A DNA stretch of 40,337 nt from Stentor roeselii (Eukaryota; Ciliophora; Heterotrichea; Heterotrichida; Stentoridae), in the NCBI GenBank assembly GCA_006503475.1, contig RSEH01000344.1:1-40337 (forward strand), in the 5' to 3' direction. The notes below the pieces were generated by a model. That model had not been told where the DNA came from and made no database searches. It saw only the letters and a program-made list of their open reading frames with translations. A program made the translations under genes and the position numbers. Positions 9,580 to 17,896 of the stretch are shown piece by piece; position 1 is the stretch's first letter, and every line of letters begins with the position of its first letter.

Positions 9580-10365
9580 ATGGCACAGGGGAAGAACAAA
9601 AAAGTCTTCAAGGCAAGGAAAGGAGCTAAAAAGCGAGTAGGAGATCCTTTTGCCAAAAAAGAAGTTTACGAGATCAAGGCACCCTCTGTGTTCAACGTGA
9701 GGAATGTCGGAAAGACCTTTGTGAACAAAACCCAAGGCACAAAGATTGCCTCTGATGCCCTCAAAGGCCGAGTCTTCGAAACCAACCTGACTGAGCTTCA
9801 AAACGACGACAACGTCTCATACCGCAAAGTCAAGTTGATAGTAGACGACGTGCAAGGCAAGAGCTGTCTGACCTCTTTCTATGGACTTGATTTCACTAGA
9901 GACCATCTTTGCTCACTCTTGAGGAAATGGCAAACTCTCATTGAAGCTCAGCTTGAAACTGAAACTAAGGACGGAACTAGGGTCAGAATGTTCGCTATTG
10001 CTTTTACTGCTAAGAGAGTTAAACAGGTCAAGAAAACTTGCTATGCTACTAGTGCTCAAGTCAGACAAATTAGAAGAATCATCATGAACCTCTTGAAGAC
10101 TGAAGCTGAAAGCAATGAAGTTCAAGGCTTGGTTAAGAGCGTCATTGGAGAAGAGTTCAATAAGAAGATAGTCAAAGCGACTGCTCATATTTTCCCTCTC
10201 CAAAACGTGTTTGTGAGGAAGATCAAAGTAGTGAAAAGACCTAAACTTGACGTGGCCAAGCTGATGGAACAACATAAGGAAGTCGTCACTGCAGTCAGTG
10301 GAAATGCGAAGCCCGAAGCCGAAGAAGCCAAGAATCTTCTGACTTCCGAGATAACTTCTAAATAA
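9580..10365 (+). CDS. RPS3A: Small-subunit ribosomal protein eS1 (S3a)
   Basis: A complete 261-residue frame, close to the usual 260-265 for eukaryotic S3a/eS1. It begins MAQGKNK and GAKKRVGDPFAKKEVYEIKAPSVFNVRNVGKT, the typical eS1 N-terminus, and contains the family blocks KGRVFE, FYGLDFTRDHLCSLLRKWQTLIEA and FPLQNVFVRKIKVVKRPKLDV. It is a structural protein of the 40S subunit near the mRNA exit and eIF3 contact surface. The 3' tail (AKPEAEEAKNLLTSEI) is the usual variable end. Codon choice is more C-rich at the 5' end than in neighbours, as expected of a highly expressed gene. The next gene begins only 25 bp after the stop codon. Confidence 0.96.
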   Translation: MAQGKNKKVFKARKGAKKRVGDPFAKKEVYEIKAPSVFNVRNVGKTFVNKTQGTKIASDALKGRVFETNLTELQNDDNVSYRKVKLIVDDVQGKSCLTSFYGLDFTRDHLCSLLRKWQTLIEAQLETETKDGTRVRMFAIAFTAKRVKQVKKTCYATSAQVRQIRRIIMNLLKTEAESNEVQGLVKSVIGEEFNKKIVKATAHIFPLQNVFVRKIKVVKRPKLDVAKLMEQHKEVVTAVSGNAKPEAEEAKNLLTSEITSK

Positions 10366-10390
10366 GGTTAGTTAGTCACAGAGGTTATAA

Positions 10391-10699
10391 ATGATTTCTA
10401 AGCTAAAACAGAAGAAAGGAAAAGAAAAAAAAATCATTCTTCCTCGAATAGAAAAAAAATTTTTGCCTAAGTCTCAGAGTCCTTCTCCAATAACGATTCG
10501 ATCAAAAACTCCAGTTTTTTCTCCTAAAAGTGTGGATCTTGATACTTATTTTCAGGAATTTGACAGAATTTTCAGTAAAAATACTGTTGTAAGGAAAAAC
10601 TGGGTCTTGGCGAAGGAGAAGCTGATTGATTTACAAGTTTCTAAGAAGATTTGTCAAGCTACTCCGAATCGGATTGATGATTTGAAGGTTTATGATTAA
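10391..10699 (+). CDS. Small basic protein of unknown function, 102 residues
   Basis: A complete frame starting 25 bp after the ribosomal S3a stop codon and ending TAA. The N-terminal half is very rich in Lys, Ser and Pro (KQKKGKEKK, SQSPSPITIRSKTPVFSPKS) and probably disordered with possible proline-directed phosphorylation sites. The C-terminal half (DTYFQEFDRIFSKNTVVRKNW onward) could form one or two helices. No signal peptide, membrane segment or known motif. The ORF is supported mainly by its position, in the tight head-to-tail spacing typical of this window, and by amphipathic helical content; it could be a lineage-specific protein. Confidence 0.6.
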   Translation: MISKLKQKKGKEKKIILPRIEKKFLPKSQSPSPITIRSKTPVFSPKSVDLDTYFQEFDRIFSKNTVVRKNWVLAKEKLIDLQVSKKICQATPNRIDDLKVYD

Positions 10700-10995
10700 T
10701 TTAATTAAGATTAGAATGTTTAAATCAGAGGATGAATGGTTTTGTTTAGAAAGAGTTTGTTGAAAGATTTGGATGGTTTTGATAAATTTTTTTGATATTT
10801 GGAAGTTTGAGGGTTTTAAGATGGATGGCCTTCTAGAGATGGTTTAGAATGAAAGGAAAATCAAATAATTTTTAGAAAGACTTTGAACTAATATTCAAAA
10901 TTTTTTACTTTAAGAATTATTTAAGCTCAATCGATTCAACCATTCAATCCACTCTAAATCTATTTTTACAAAGTCTTTAATATAAATAATTAGAA
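10700..10995. other. Convergent intergenic region
   Basis: About 300 bp between two convergent genes. The left part (10700-10860) is G/T-rich on the plus strand, the right part A/T/C-rich, so each gene's 3' flank is G/T-rich in its own sense direction. No ORF or hairpin terminator seen. Confidence 0.5.
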
Positions 10996-11901
10996 TTAAT
11001 CAAATCTTTCATTAAACTCCTCAAAGATCTTCTCAAGATTCTCGATAGACCCGATGTCGAAATAAGCTGGTTGGTACTCAGAAAGGGTCAGTTCTTTAGC
11101 AAGGATCTTGTCAAGGTTCCACTTTTCAAAAAAATCTCCCTTACGAGCAACTCTTTCACTTTCTTTACAGCTTCCGAGAATACCTGCTCCAACAATTTTA
11201 TCTTGAGTAACTCCAAACTCGACAGTGTAAAAGTAAACTTTTGCAATTAGATCAATTAGTTGGTCATCAGCGTCTAGAGCCATTTGGCCTACTTTTCTTG
11301 TGAAACTCGCAAAATTTTTATTGGCGAGTAAAGGAACATGGCCCATTAGCTCATGAACAACGTCAGGTTCGGGTGAATAAAAAGGGACTGACGCATGCCT
11401 TATATACTGCGTTGAATAAAACACTCCAAAAGCAAGTCCATACAAAAATGTACGAGCATTGATCATCCCTCCAACATTCACAAGTTTAAACCCTGTCTTA
11501 CTCTTAAGAAATCGATTAATATTCTCAAACTGAGGAATTTCATTTCTTTTAAATATTCCAAGTTTTTCAAGTTCTGATAAAGACTTGACATGTTCCTTGC
11601 ACCCGAATTCGTAATGAAGTTCTCGAAGTGGCTTGTAAATAGTTTCCCAAGTCGAGTGGTGAATGGAAGAATATTCGACTTTAGCAACTGGGTCAAGAAC
11701 TTTAGAACAACGCGATCTTACTTTCAGCAACCATGACATGTACTGCTCGTCTGAGGCGCCTGGGTAAGAGTCACCCAGTTTTGATACGAAGTCCTCGAAG
11801 GTCTTTGGAAGTGAGTCCAGCATTGATATTGAATGAAATGAATTCAGAGTTGAATTCATTGGGTTGAGCTTCGGACGAAGAGATGATGAAAGGATTTGCA
11901 T
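10996..11901 (-). CDS. Aromatic amino acid hydroxylase (phenylalanine 4-hydroxylase type), catalytic domain only
   Basis: A complete 301-residue frame ending TAA. The catalytic core of the biopterin-dependent hydroxylases is clear: QYIRHASVPFYSPEPDVVHELMGHVPLLANKNFASF, with iron ligands His183 and His188 (HELMGH) and Glu228 in VEFG, plus GFKLVNVGGMINARTFLYGLAFGVF upstream. The enzyme uses tetrahydrobiopterin, O2 and Fe(II) to hydroxylate phenylalanine (or tyrosine/tryptophan). Wording around RHASVPFYSPEPD is closest to phenylalanine hydroxylase, but substrate cannot be settled by eye. The N-terminal ACT regulatory domain and the C-terminal tetramerisation helix of animal enzymes are both missing, so it resembles the minimal bacterial-type enzyme in length. 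Homology begins near residue 33; residues 1-30 could be a short leader. An out-of-frame ATG lies 10 bp upstream of the chosen start. Confidence 0.9.
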   Translation of the reverse strand: MQILSSSLRPKLNPMNSTLNSFHSISMLDSLPKTFEDFVSKLGDSYPGASDEQYMSWLLKVRSRCSKVLDPVAKVEYSSIHHSTWETIYKPLRELHYEFGCKEHVKSLSELEKLGIFKRNEIPQFENINRFLKSKTGFKLVNVGGMINARTFLYGLAFGVFYSTQYIRHASVPFYSPEPDVVHELMGHVPLLANKNFASFTRKVGQMALDADDQLIDLIAKVYFYTVEFGVTQDKIVGAGILGSCKESERVARKGDFFEKWNLDKILAKELTLSEYQPAYFDIGSIENLEKIFEEFNERFD

Positions 11902-12253
11902 TTGCTTGCATGATACGCGATCTGTTTTAAAGCTTGAGGTAAACTTCAGATGGGGAAAATTTCATTTATGAGGATTTTTTATATCACTGAAGAACTTTTA
12001 TCGTTTTAAATTGATAAAAAGTTCAAGGTTTAAGATATTTTAAATGAAAAGTCTTATACTGAAAGTAAGACTAATTACTCACCCTTATCTTATCCTCGAA
12101 AGTAAAGAAAACCTCGAAAATAACTAAATAAAGAAGACTAATCACTCACCCTTATCTTAACCTCAAAAGTAAAGAAAACCTCAAAAATAACTAAATAATA
12201 CCCTTTTCCTATCATTTCAATAAACTCAGTTTACCATCTTCCACTTTAATAAT
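11902..12253. other. Divergent intergenic region with tandem duplication
   Basis: About 350 bp between the divergent hydroxylase and Rab start codons. It contains an imperfect 67-bp tandem duplication (listed separately) and no ORF. The Rab-proximal half is A/C-rich in the Rab sense direction. Confidence 0.5.
12067..12198. repeat. Imperfect 67-bp tandem duplication
   Basis: The 67-bp unit at 12067-12133 recurs at 12134-12198 with a handful of substitutions (for example TATCCTCG versus AACCTCA) and a slightly shorter end. It sits just upstream of the Rab start codon, so it could duplicate promoter sequence. The mismatches make it older than the perfect 47-bp repeat at 3005. Confidence 0.85.
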
Positions 12254-12832
12254 ATGGAGTTTACCAAAAAGCCCCGAGTCAAACTGCTGATCCTTGGAGA
12301 CTCAGGAGTTGGAAAGTCAAGTATTTTAGTTCGCTACACAGAAGAAAAATTCAATCATTCTCACATCGCAACCATCGGCCTTGACTTCAAAACGAAAACG
12401 ATCGAAGTCGAAGGAAAAATGCTTGAAATGCAAATCTGGGACACGGCAGGGACTGAGAAATTTCGAGTAATTACCAAAACTTATTATCAAAGATGCTCTG
12501 GAATCATCATCGCTTATGACTGTTCCAACCAGAAGTCCTTTGATAATGTCAGCAAATGGATTGAACAGATAAAAAGCAATGTTGAAGATGATGTACCTAA
12601 AGTTTTAATTGCTTGCAAAATTGATAGACCTGATCGCAAGATTTCGAAAAGTGACGGGGAAAATTTAGCGAAAACTTTGAATATTTCTTACTTTGAAACT
12701 AGTGCCAAGTCGAATATTGGCATTCAAGAAACTTTTAATCATCTTGCACTTATGTGCTTTGATAGGGGAATTGCTAAGTGTACTGGAGTTACTTTGGAAA
12801 TCAATATGCCACAGACTGGATGCAGATGTTGA
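12254..12832 (+). CDS. Rab-family small GTPase with non-canonical G3 and G4 motifs
   Basis: A complete 192-residue Rab. The P-loop is GDSGVGKS (15-22), switch I is IATIGLDFKTKTI, and the C-terminus ends CRC, a CxC geranylgeranylation signal for membrane attachment. The RabF-like block IWDTAGTEKFRVITKTYYQRC identifies the Rab1/Rab8 group, which acts in secretory and ciliary vesicle traffic. Two nucleotide-binding motifs are altered: WDTAGQE reads WDTAGTE, so the catalytic Gln is Thr67, and NKxD reads CKID (121-124), with Cys for Asn. ETSAK (G5) is retained. Known biology says loss of the G3 Gln slows GTP hydrolysis and changing the G4 Asn lowers guanine affinity; I infer a slow-cycling or specialised Rab. 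The start is the first ATG and homology begins within eight residues. Confidence 0.93.
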   Translation: MEFTKKPRVKLLILGDSGVGKSSILVRYTEEKFNHSHIATIGLDFKTKTIEVEGKMLEMQIWDTAGTEKFRVITKTYYQRCSGIIIAYDCSNQKSFDNVSKWIEQIKSNVEDDVPKVLIACKIDRPDRKISKSDGENLAKTLNISYFETSAKSNIGIQETFNHLALMCFDRGIAKCTGVTLEINMPQTGCRC

Positions 12833-13243
12833 ATTTTTTTAAGTTTTGGGAATAATAAGGTTATGTATTAGGAGAATTTAGACTGGATATTTTAGGCTAG
12901 ATGTAGTTTAAGCAGAGTTAGTCTGTAACATCAAGTGTTGTATTGTTGGATAGATAGATCCATCGTATTATTTATTCGATCTTTTATTAAGAAATTATTG
13001 AAAATAAACTCTTGTTTTAAATACCTCGAAATATAAACAAACTCTCTATAAAAATTCAAGTAATTCTCACAAACAATAAGGCATACATAAAAATTCTTAA
13101 AATCTTCGATAAAACTTCAATAAATCCCTAAGATTCTAAATCCTATATAACTAAACCAAATAAAAAACAACCAAAAATCTTATAAATCTCTTCTTCCAAA
13201 AACATGATAATCTCCTGAGGCTCTAAAAACTTCTCCACATAAA
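12833..13243. other. Intergenic region between Rab and lipin genes
   Basis: About 410 bp between two plus-strand genes. It changes from G/T-rich just after the Rab stop to A/C-rich before the lipin start. No ORF of interest; a four-codon ATG...TGA frame lies at 13204-13218, about 25 bp upstream of the lipin start. Confidence 0.5.
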
Positions 13244-14377
13244 ATGGAAAAAGTAAATCGATTTTTTGCAAATGTTTCCGAGTACATGAGCCCAAGCAAG
13301 GGAAACCTTTCAGGAGCAATGGACGTGGTAGTAATCAAAAGGTCAGACGACACCTTATCCTCAACTCCCTTCTTCATAAAATTTGGCCGCTTCAAGTTGA
13401 TGAAGTCCAGAGACATAAAAGTGAACCTTCTAATAAACGACTCTCCAGTGGACATTCAAATGATTCTAAAAAAATCAGGCAAAGCAAGGATAATCCACAC
13501 CAAGCCTCAAAGTCGCATAGAAGAGCGAAAAGGTGACTCAGAGCCCGACATAATCCTTTCCTCTTCAGAAGAAGAGCCAGTCGCAGACCTTCCCGAGCAA
13601 GACCAAGGCGAGTCCTCAATCGTTGAAGACCTGACAGCGCAGCCTCCAGTAGTCCGAACTCGAAGCTACCGTCAAAACGTTGGAGTGATAAACTCAGAAA
13701 AACACATGACTTCAGATGAACTCAAATCTCTTCGACTTCAAGAAGGTCTCAACAAAGTCGAGTACGTGACTCAAACGAAGAAGAAGAAAAGTTTGACTGG
13801 AAGGATTTTCTTCTGGGATGAAAATGTGAGAATCGTTGTTAGTGACATTGATGGAACTCTTACCAAGTCTGATATGAAAGGACACCTTTATTATTTTATG
13901 GGAAAAGACTGGAGTAGGGAAGGAGTCGTCAGTCTTTATAATGAAATCTCTTTGAGAAATTATAAGATTTTGTATGTGTCTTCGAGAAGTCTTAGCCAGG
14001 TAGGAGCCACTATTGGACTACTGAATTTTGTTGATCAGAATGGAGCTAAGTTACCTCAGGGACCTATTTTGCTTAGTCCTGATGGCATGTTTAGGTCTAT
14101 TGTCAGAGAACTGTCTAATTATAGTCAAAATTTAAAAGAAACTACTTTGTTTGAACTTGAACAGAATTTTCCTTTAGATAAAAAACCGTTTTGGGCTGGG
14201 TTTGGAAATCGCATGGGAGATGCACGGGCTTATTACAATAGTTGCATTGAACCTGGTAGGATTTTCATATTTGACCAGAAGACGAAAAATGACTGTCAGG
14301 CTATTAAGAACTTTAATGAAATCTCGCTGAATATTGATGAGCATTTCCCGGTTTATCATTATGTCATAATGAAATGA
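13244..14377 (+). CDS. Lipin-type phosphatidate phosphatase
   Basis: A complete 377-residue frame ending TGA. Residues 1-90 are the N-LIP domain (SGAMDVVVIKR, PFFIKFGRFKLMKS, VNLLINDSPVDIQMIL). A disordered acidic Ser/Glu/Pro linker covers about 95-185. The C-LIP domain follows, with the HAD-type catalytic motif DIDGTLT at residues 201-207 (Asp201 nucleophile, Asp203 acid/base), then GKDWSREGVVSLY, LPQGPILLSPDGMF and FWAGFGNRMGDARAY. It should remove phosphate from phosphatidic acid to give diacylglycerol for triacylglycerol and phospholipid synthesis, Mg2+-dependent, shuttling between cytosol and ER membrane. At 377 residues it is less than half the length of animal lipins and has an almost minimal linker. 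The N-terminal amphipathic helix (NRFFANVSEYM) is retained, which supports the chosen start. Confidence 0.94.
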   Translation: MEKVNRFFANVSEYMSPSKGNLSGAMDVVVIKRSDDTLSSTPFFIKFGRFKLMKSRDIKVNLLINDSPVDIQMILKKSGKARIIHTKPQSRIEERKGDSEPDIILSSSEEEPVADLPEQDQGESSIVEDLTAQPPVVRTRSYRQNVGVINSEKHMTSDELKSLRLQEGLNKVEYVTQTKKKKSLTGRIFFWDENVRIVVSDIDGTLTKSDMKGHLYYFMGKDWSREGVVSLYNEISLRNYKILYVSSRSLSQVGATIGLLNFVDQNGAKLPQGPILLSPDGMFRSIVRELSNYSQNLKETTLFELEQNFPLDKKPFWAGFGNRMGDARAYYNSCIEPGRIFIFDQKTKNDCQAIKNFNEISLNIDEHFPVYHYVIMK

Positions 14378-14416
14378 TCATTAGTTTAAAAATCATTAAA
14401 TAATTAGATACAATCG

Positions 14417-15049
14417 CTATTTATTCTGAACTCGTTTAGGTGACTTTGTCGGGGTTCTTAGTGAAGAGATCCAGTTTTGTGCTGAATAAGATAAAAAGGG
14501 CATGTTAAGTTCTTGCTTTCCTTTGTCTTCTAGCTTTGTGGTCGACTTGGTCATGTATACTCCTTGATAGCTTCCATTGATAGGAATAAATTTATTACTT
14601 TTGCAAGATTCTAATGTCTTTTGTGGCTTTTTGACTGAAATTTGGACAGTTTCGAAAAGTCCAGAGATTTTTTCAGTCTGCTCGAGAATTATGAGATCTC
14701 TTTGAAACTAATTACAAGCTACCAGTGATTCTTCGGTTTTTGTTACTAAGTTCTTCAAACTTTCTAGTCCAATTCTACCTTGCTTCAAGGCCCTTCTCTT
14801 ATCAGCGAGTATTTCTCGAAGTTTATGGATCTCTAAGTCTTTATGACTGATCCTTGCATTGAGAAGTTCATTTTCATTAGCCAAGTCTGTGAGCTGGTCA
14901 ACAATTTCCTGATTTTCAGGGTCCCACTGATCATGAAGAACAGTTCTAAGTGTGATTTTCACGTCTTTTTCAAAGTTCTCAATTTTTTCCTGAGTCTTTT
15001 TGTTAGTAAGAAGATATTCTTGAATCATGGTATCAGTGCTGTCTTCCAT
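14417..15049 (-). CDS. Coiled-coil protein of unknown function, 205 residues (two exons)
   Basis: Exon 1 is 15049-14723 (109 codons) and exon 2 is 14707-14417 (96 codons plus TAG). The 15-nt intron 14708-14722 contains an in-frame TAG; after removal the frame continues SL-FQRDLIILEQTEKISGLF to its end. Residues 1-115 are strongly charged and helical (coiled coil likely, e.g. NENELLNARISHKDLEIHKL), while the C-terminal part is basic and Ser/Thr-rich (ISSLRTPTKSPKR). No family is recognised. The gene converges with lipin (39 bp between stop codons) and starts 69 bp downstream of the GBP-like gene's stop on the same strand. Confidence 0.75.
14708..14722 (-). other. 15-nt spliceosomal intron in the coiled-coil protein gene
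   Basis: Reads GTAGCTTGTAATTAG on the minus strand, phase 0 after CTG, with A at position 10 and TAG at the end. Removing it opens a further 96 codons. Confidence 0.9.
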
Positions 15050-15118
15050 TTGTATTCAAATTTAAGTATTATTTGAAAACCTAATTCCAAAAATCAAGTC
15101 CAGACTAATCTAAACTAT

Positions 15119-17485
15119 CTAGTCTTGATGATTAGCTCCAGCTTCTAAAGTGCTGATGATACTTGTATATCTTTTCTTTTCTTCTTCATTTTTCGCCTTC
15201 AATTCCTCGACCTCCTGCTCCAAAAACTCAATCTTCTGAACTAAAATCGCATTATCCTGTGCCCAGATAGCCATATCATTTCTCAAAAGCTCATCCGAAT
15301 TTCTTAATTTTTTTTCAGTTTCGCTAAGCCTAGCCCTGAGTCTAGAAGTAGAAACTTTATAATCCTGTTCAATTTTTTCTATTTTTTTTACATAAAAAGC
15401 TTCTTTTTCCACAAGCTGAGCCTTGAGTTCAATATTTTCCATTTCAATTTTTCCCTTAAAATTTTCAAATTCTGTTTTAGTTTCATTAAGCAAAGCTTGA
15501 ACCTGTTCTAAAAGTGCTTCTTTAAGTTCAACTTCATTTTCAAGTTCATTATTTTCCTTATTTTTTTCATTGATTCTTTCATTAAGCTTTTCAATCTGCT
15601 GTTCGTATTTCGCCTGAAGTGCCTTCTGTGCCTGTGACTGTTCAGCTCTGAACTCTTTGAGTCTTTCTGAGTAGTTCCTGTCCTTCGCCTTGAACTCCTC
15701 AAGAGAAGTTTCAGTGAATGAAAGTTTTTGCTCAAGAAGAGCTTTCTGGTCCTCGACTTCAGACAAGGCGTTATTATGACTTCTCTGCAGGTCTTTCATT
15801 GCACTTTCAAGAGCTGAATACTTTACTTTCAACTCTCCCAGTTCTCCTGATTTGTTCCTTTGAAGGTCTTTGACGCTTTGTTCCAGGTCTTCCTTTTGGC
15901 TTTGCAGGGCCAAGACTTGATCCCGAAGGGCATTTTCTTTACTTTGAGAAACTGTTAAATCAGCTGAAACTCTTGAAAGTTGTTTTTCTAAATCGCTTCT
16001 TCCACTGCTGAAGTTTTCTTTCGCTTCTTTAATCTCTGCTGTTAGTTTTTCGTGAAGGTCTTCAAATGCCTGTTTTTCTAGTTTTGCCTCGTTTGAATAG
16101 AAACTGATTAGAAAGTCGGCAGCTTTGTTTGAAATTTCTCGAGCGAAAGTCAGGAAAATTTCGGATTTTAACTGGCCTGGAATGCAACTTTCGAAGTAGT
16201 CTTTTTCGACGAGTTTTAAGGTTTTTTCGAAGAGGTGCATTGAGATGAACTTACCTGATCGGATTTCGGAGTCCAGGCTGGTGTATTGGTCTTTTAGGAA
16301 TGTCATGTAGTGAAGCTTTAGCTCGTATTGGTTTTGAAGTTTGGCCTCGGATAGCTTTTCAGTGATTTGGGATTTGAAGGAGTTTATTAGGTCTTGGTCT
16401 TTGGTTAGTAGGTTTTTTTTTAGGTGTTTTAAACCTTCATCCTTCGCTTCTTGATGAACTGAAATCAATTCAGCTTCTTCCATAGGCAAAACATTATCAG
16501 TGAGTATCTTACTATAAACCTCAACAGCATTTTCAAGTGCTTTCCTATTCGAGTTCTTGCAAATATAATTCCAGCTCGTATCAACATTCGGAATTCCTCC
16601 ATCATTAAAAGCTTTAACACAGTCCTCAAGCAGTTTAACAACAAGTTCCCCACTGACTTCAGTGCCATTAATTTTTTTGGGTTTAGCTTTAAAAGTGATT
16701 TTTTTTCTTAATTCCAAAACTTGTTCAACAAATTTAGGTCTCAAGTCACTTATTTCAAGTTGGTCCAGTTTTTGAAGTTCCAAGTCTTTCACAGTGGGTC
16801 TTATAAGAGGCACACATTCTCTTTCTTGGTAAAAACCTTTCAAGGTGTTCCTGATTCGGTTCTTTTTTTCGACTGCGTCGCTGAAACCTTTTACTTGGTT
16901 CAAGGCTTTTTCGAGATATTCGTTTGGGTTGATTGAGCGCCCGTCTTCGTCTACTAGTTCTAAGCTGAAATCGCGAAGGACCCAGATGAACTTTGGGAAA
17001 AAAGAGGAAGGACTTGATGATTGAACCATTTTGGATAGATTTACTATCAGGGATAAGGAGTCTATTGCACTTTCATCGATTGCTCCTGTTGAGTTGTAGA
17101 TGAAGCAGGAGGATATTATTGAGGCGATGGAAAAGACGCGAGAGTCGTAGTTACTGTCTCGATCTAGACCTCCCATGCCTTCACTATCAATCACTAAAAT
17201 CGAGCATGGAAATCCATCCTCAGTAGTCCCTGAAATTGCTTCCCCCCAGATCCAAAGTCCCTTAGTACACGGATTAACCGTCGGTCCTACTTCAAATCCA
17301 CGATTTCTATCTAGAATGACTCGATTTAATAAATAAGACTTTCCAGTTCTGTAAACTCCGGCGACTGAAACAATAGATAACGGAGCTGGTAACTTACGAA
17401 TAAATGAAAGTGCTTCTTGGTTTAAAATGAACATTTGAGTGTTTTCGTCCATGGTCAAAAGTTCAAAAGCTTTAGGACTGGTCAT
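15119..17485 (-). CDS. Guanylate-binding-protein (GBP)-like large GTPase with long coiled-coil tail
   Basis: A complete 788-residue frame ending TAG. The N-terminal GTPase domain has the GBP-type P-loop GVYRTGKSYLLN (from residue 43), TVNPCTKGLWIW (G2 region), LVIDSEGMGGLDRD (G3, DSEG at 100-103), and WVLRDFSLEL (about 168-177), matching the RD-type G4 motif of GBPs and atlastins. A helical middle domain resembling the GBP helical bundle covers about 280-470, and residues 470-780 form a long coiled coil (repeated Glu/Lys/Leu heptads). GBPs hydrolyse GTP, oligomerise and act on membranes, in animals often against intracellular pathogens; the role here is unknown. It has no C-terminal CaaX box, unlike farnesylated animal GBPs. 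The start is taken at 17485; conserved sequence begins about residue 6. Confidence 0.9.
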   Translation of the reverse strand: MTSPKAFELLTMDENTQMFILNQEALSFIRKLPAPLSIVSVAGVYRTGKSYLLNRVILDRNRGFEVGPTVNPCTKGLWIWGEAISGTTEDGFPCSILVIDSEGMGGLDRDSNYDSRVFSIASIISSCFIYNSTGAIDESAIDSLSLIVNLSKMVQSSSPSSFFPKFIWVLRDFSLELVDEDGRSINPNEYLEKALNQVKGFSDAVEKKNRIRNTLKGFYQERECVPLIRPTVKDLELQKLDQLEISDLRPKFVEQVLELRKKITFKAKPKKINGTEVSGELVVKLLEDCVKAFNDGGIPNVDTSWNYICKNSNRKALENAVEVYSKILTDNVLPMEEAELISVHQEAKDEGLKHLKKNLLTKDQDLINSFKSQITEKLSEAKLQNQYELKLHYMTFLKDQYTSLDSEIRSGKFISMHLFEKTLKLVEKDYFESCIPGQLKSEIFLTFAREISNKAADFLISFYSNEAKLEKQAFEDLHEKLTAEIKEAKENFSSGRSDLEKQLSRVSADLTVSQSKENALRDQVLALQSQKEDLEQSVKDLQRNKSGELGELKVKYSALESAMKDLQRSHNNALSEVEDQKALLEQKLSFTETSLEEFKAKDRNYSERLKEFRAEQSQAQKALQAKYEQQIEKLNERINEKNKENNELENEVELKEALLEQVQALLNETKTEFENFKGKIEMENIELKAQLVEKEAFYVKKIEKIEQDYKVSTSRLRARLSETEKKLRNSDELLRNDMAIWAQDNAILVQKIEFLEQEVEELKAKNEEEKKRYTSIISTLEAGANHQD

Positions 17486-17896
17486 GTTGTTTTATGTTTA
17501 TCAAGATATGGATTCAATTAAACTAAAGCAAGGATTTTCAATTCTAAATTTTCTTATACAATAAAACTCATGAGTTCATATTTATTCAAAAAATATTGAA
17601 CGAGTTTTTAAGTTCCTTTGTAAGAAAAGTGATTTTTTTGAATCATTTTATAAAAATTTTCATTCTTTTATAATTGTAATTAAGTTGTTGTTTCTGGTAA
17701 TAAACCAGTTCATTAAAATATATTAATTTTTAAATTTACAATAAGCCTCCAGAATCAAACAAAGAAAAAGCCTTCTAAAGTAATCCACCTTCTACACCCC
17801 ACAAATAAAATTTTCCATATCGTTAAAATTTCATCCACCTAAATCAAATTTAAACTTTTAATCTAATGACAGCCATTACAAACATTAATACAATAA
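17486..17896. other. Divergent intergenic region
   Basis: About 410 bp between the GBP-like gene (minus) and the protease-like gene (plus). AT-rich on the left, A/C-rich (17740-17896) just before the plus-strand start. No ORF or RNA gene recognised. Confidence 0.5.
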
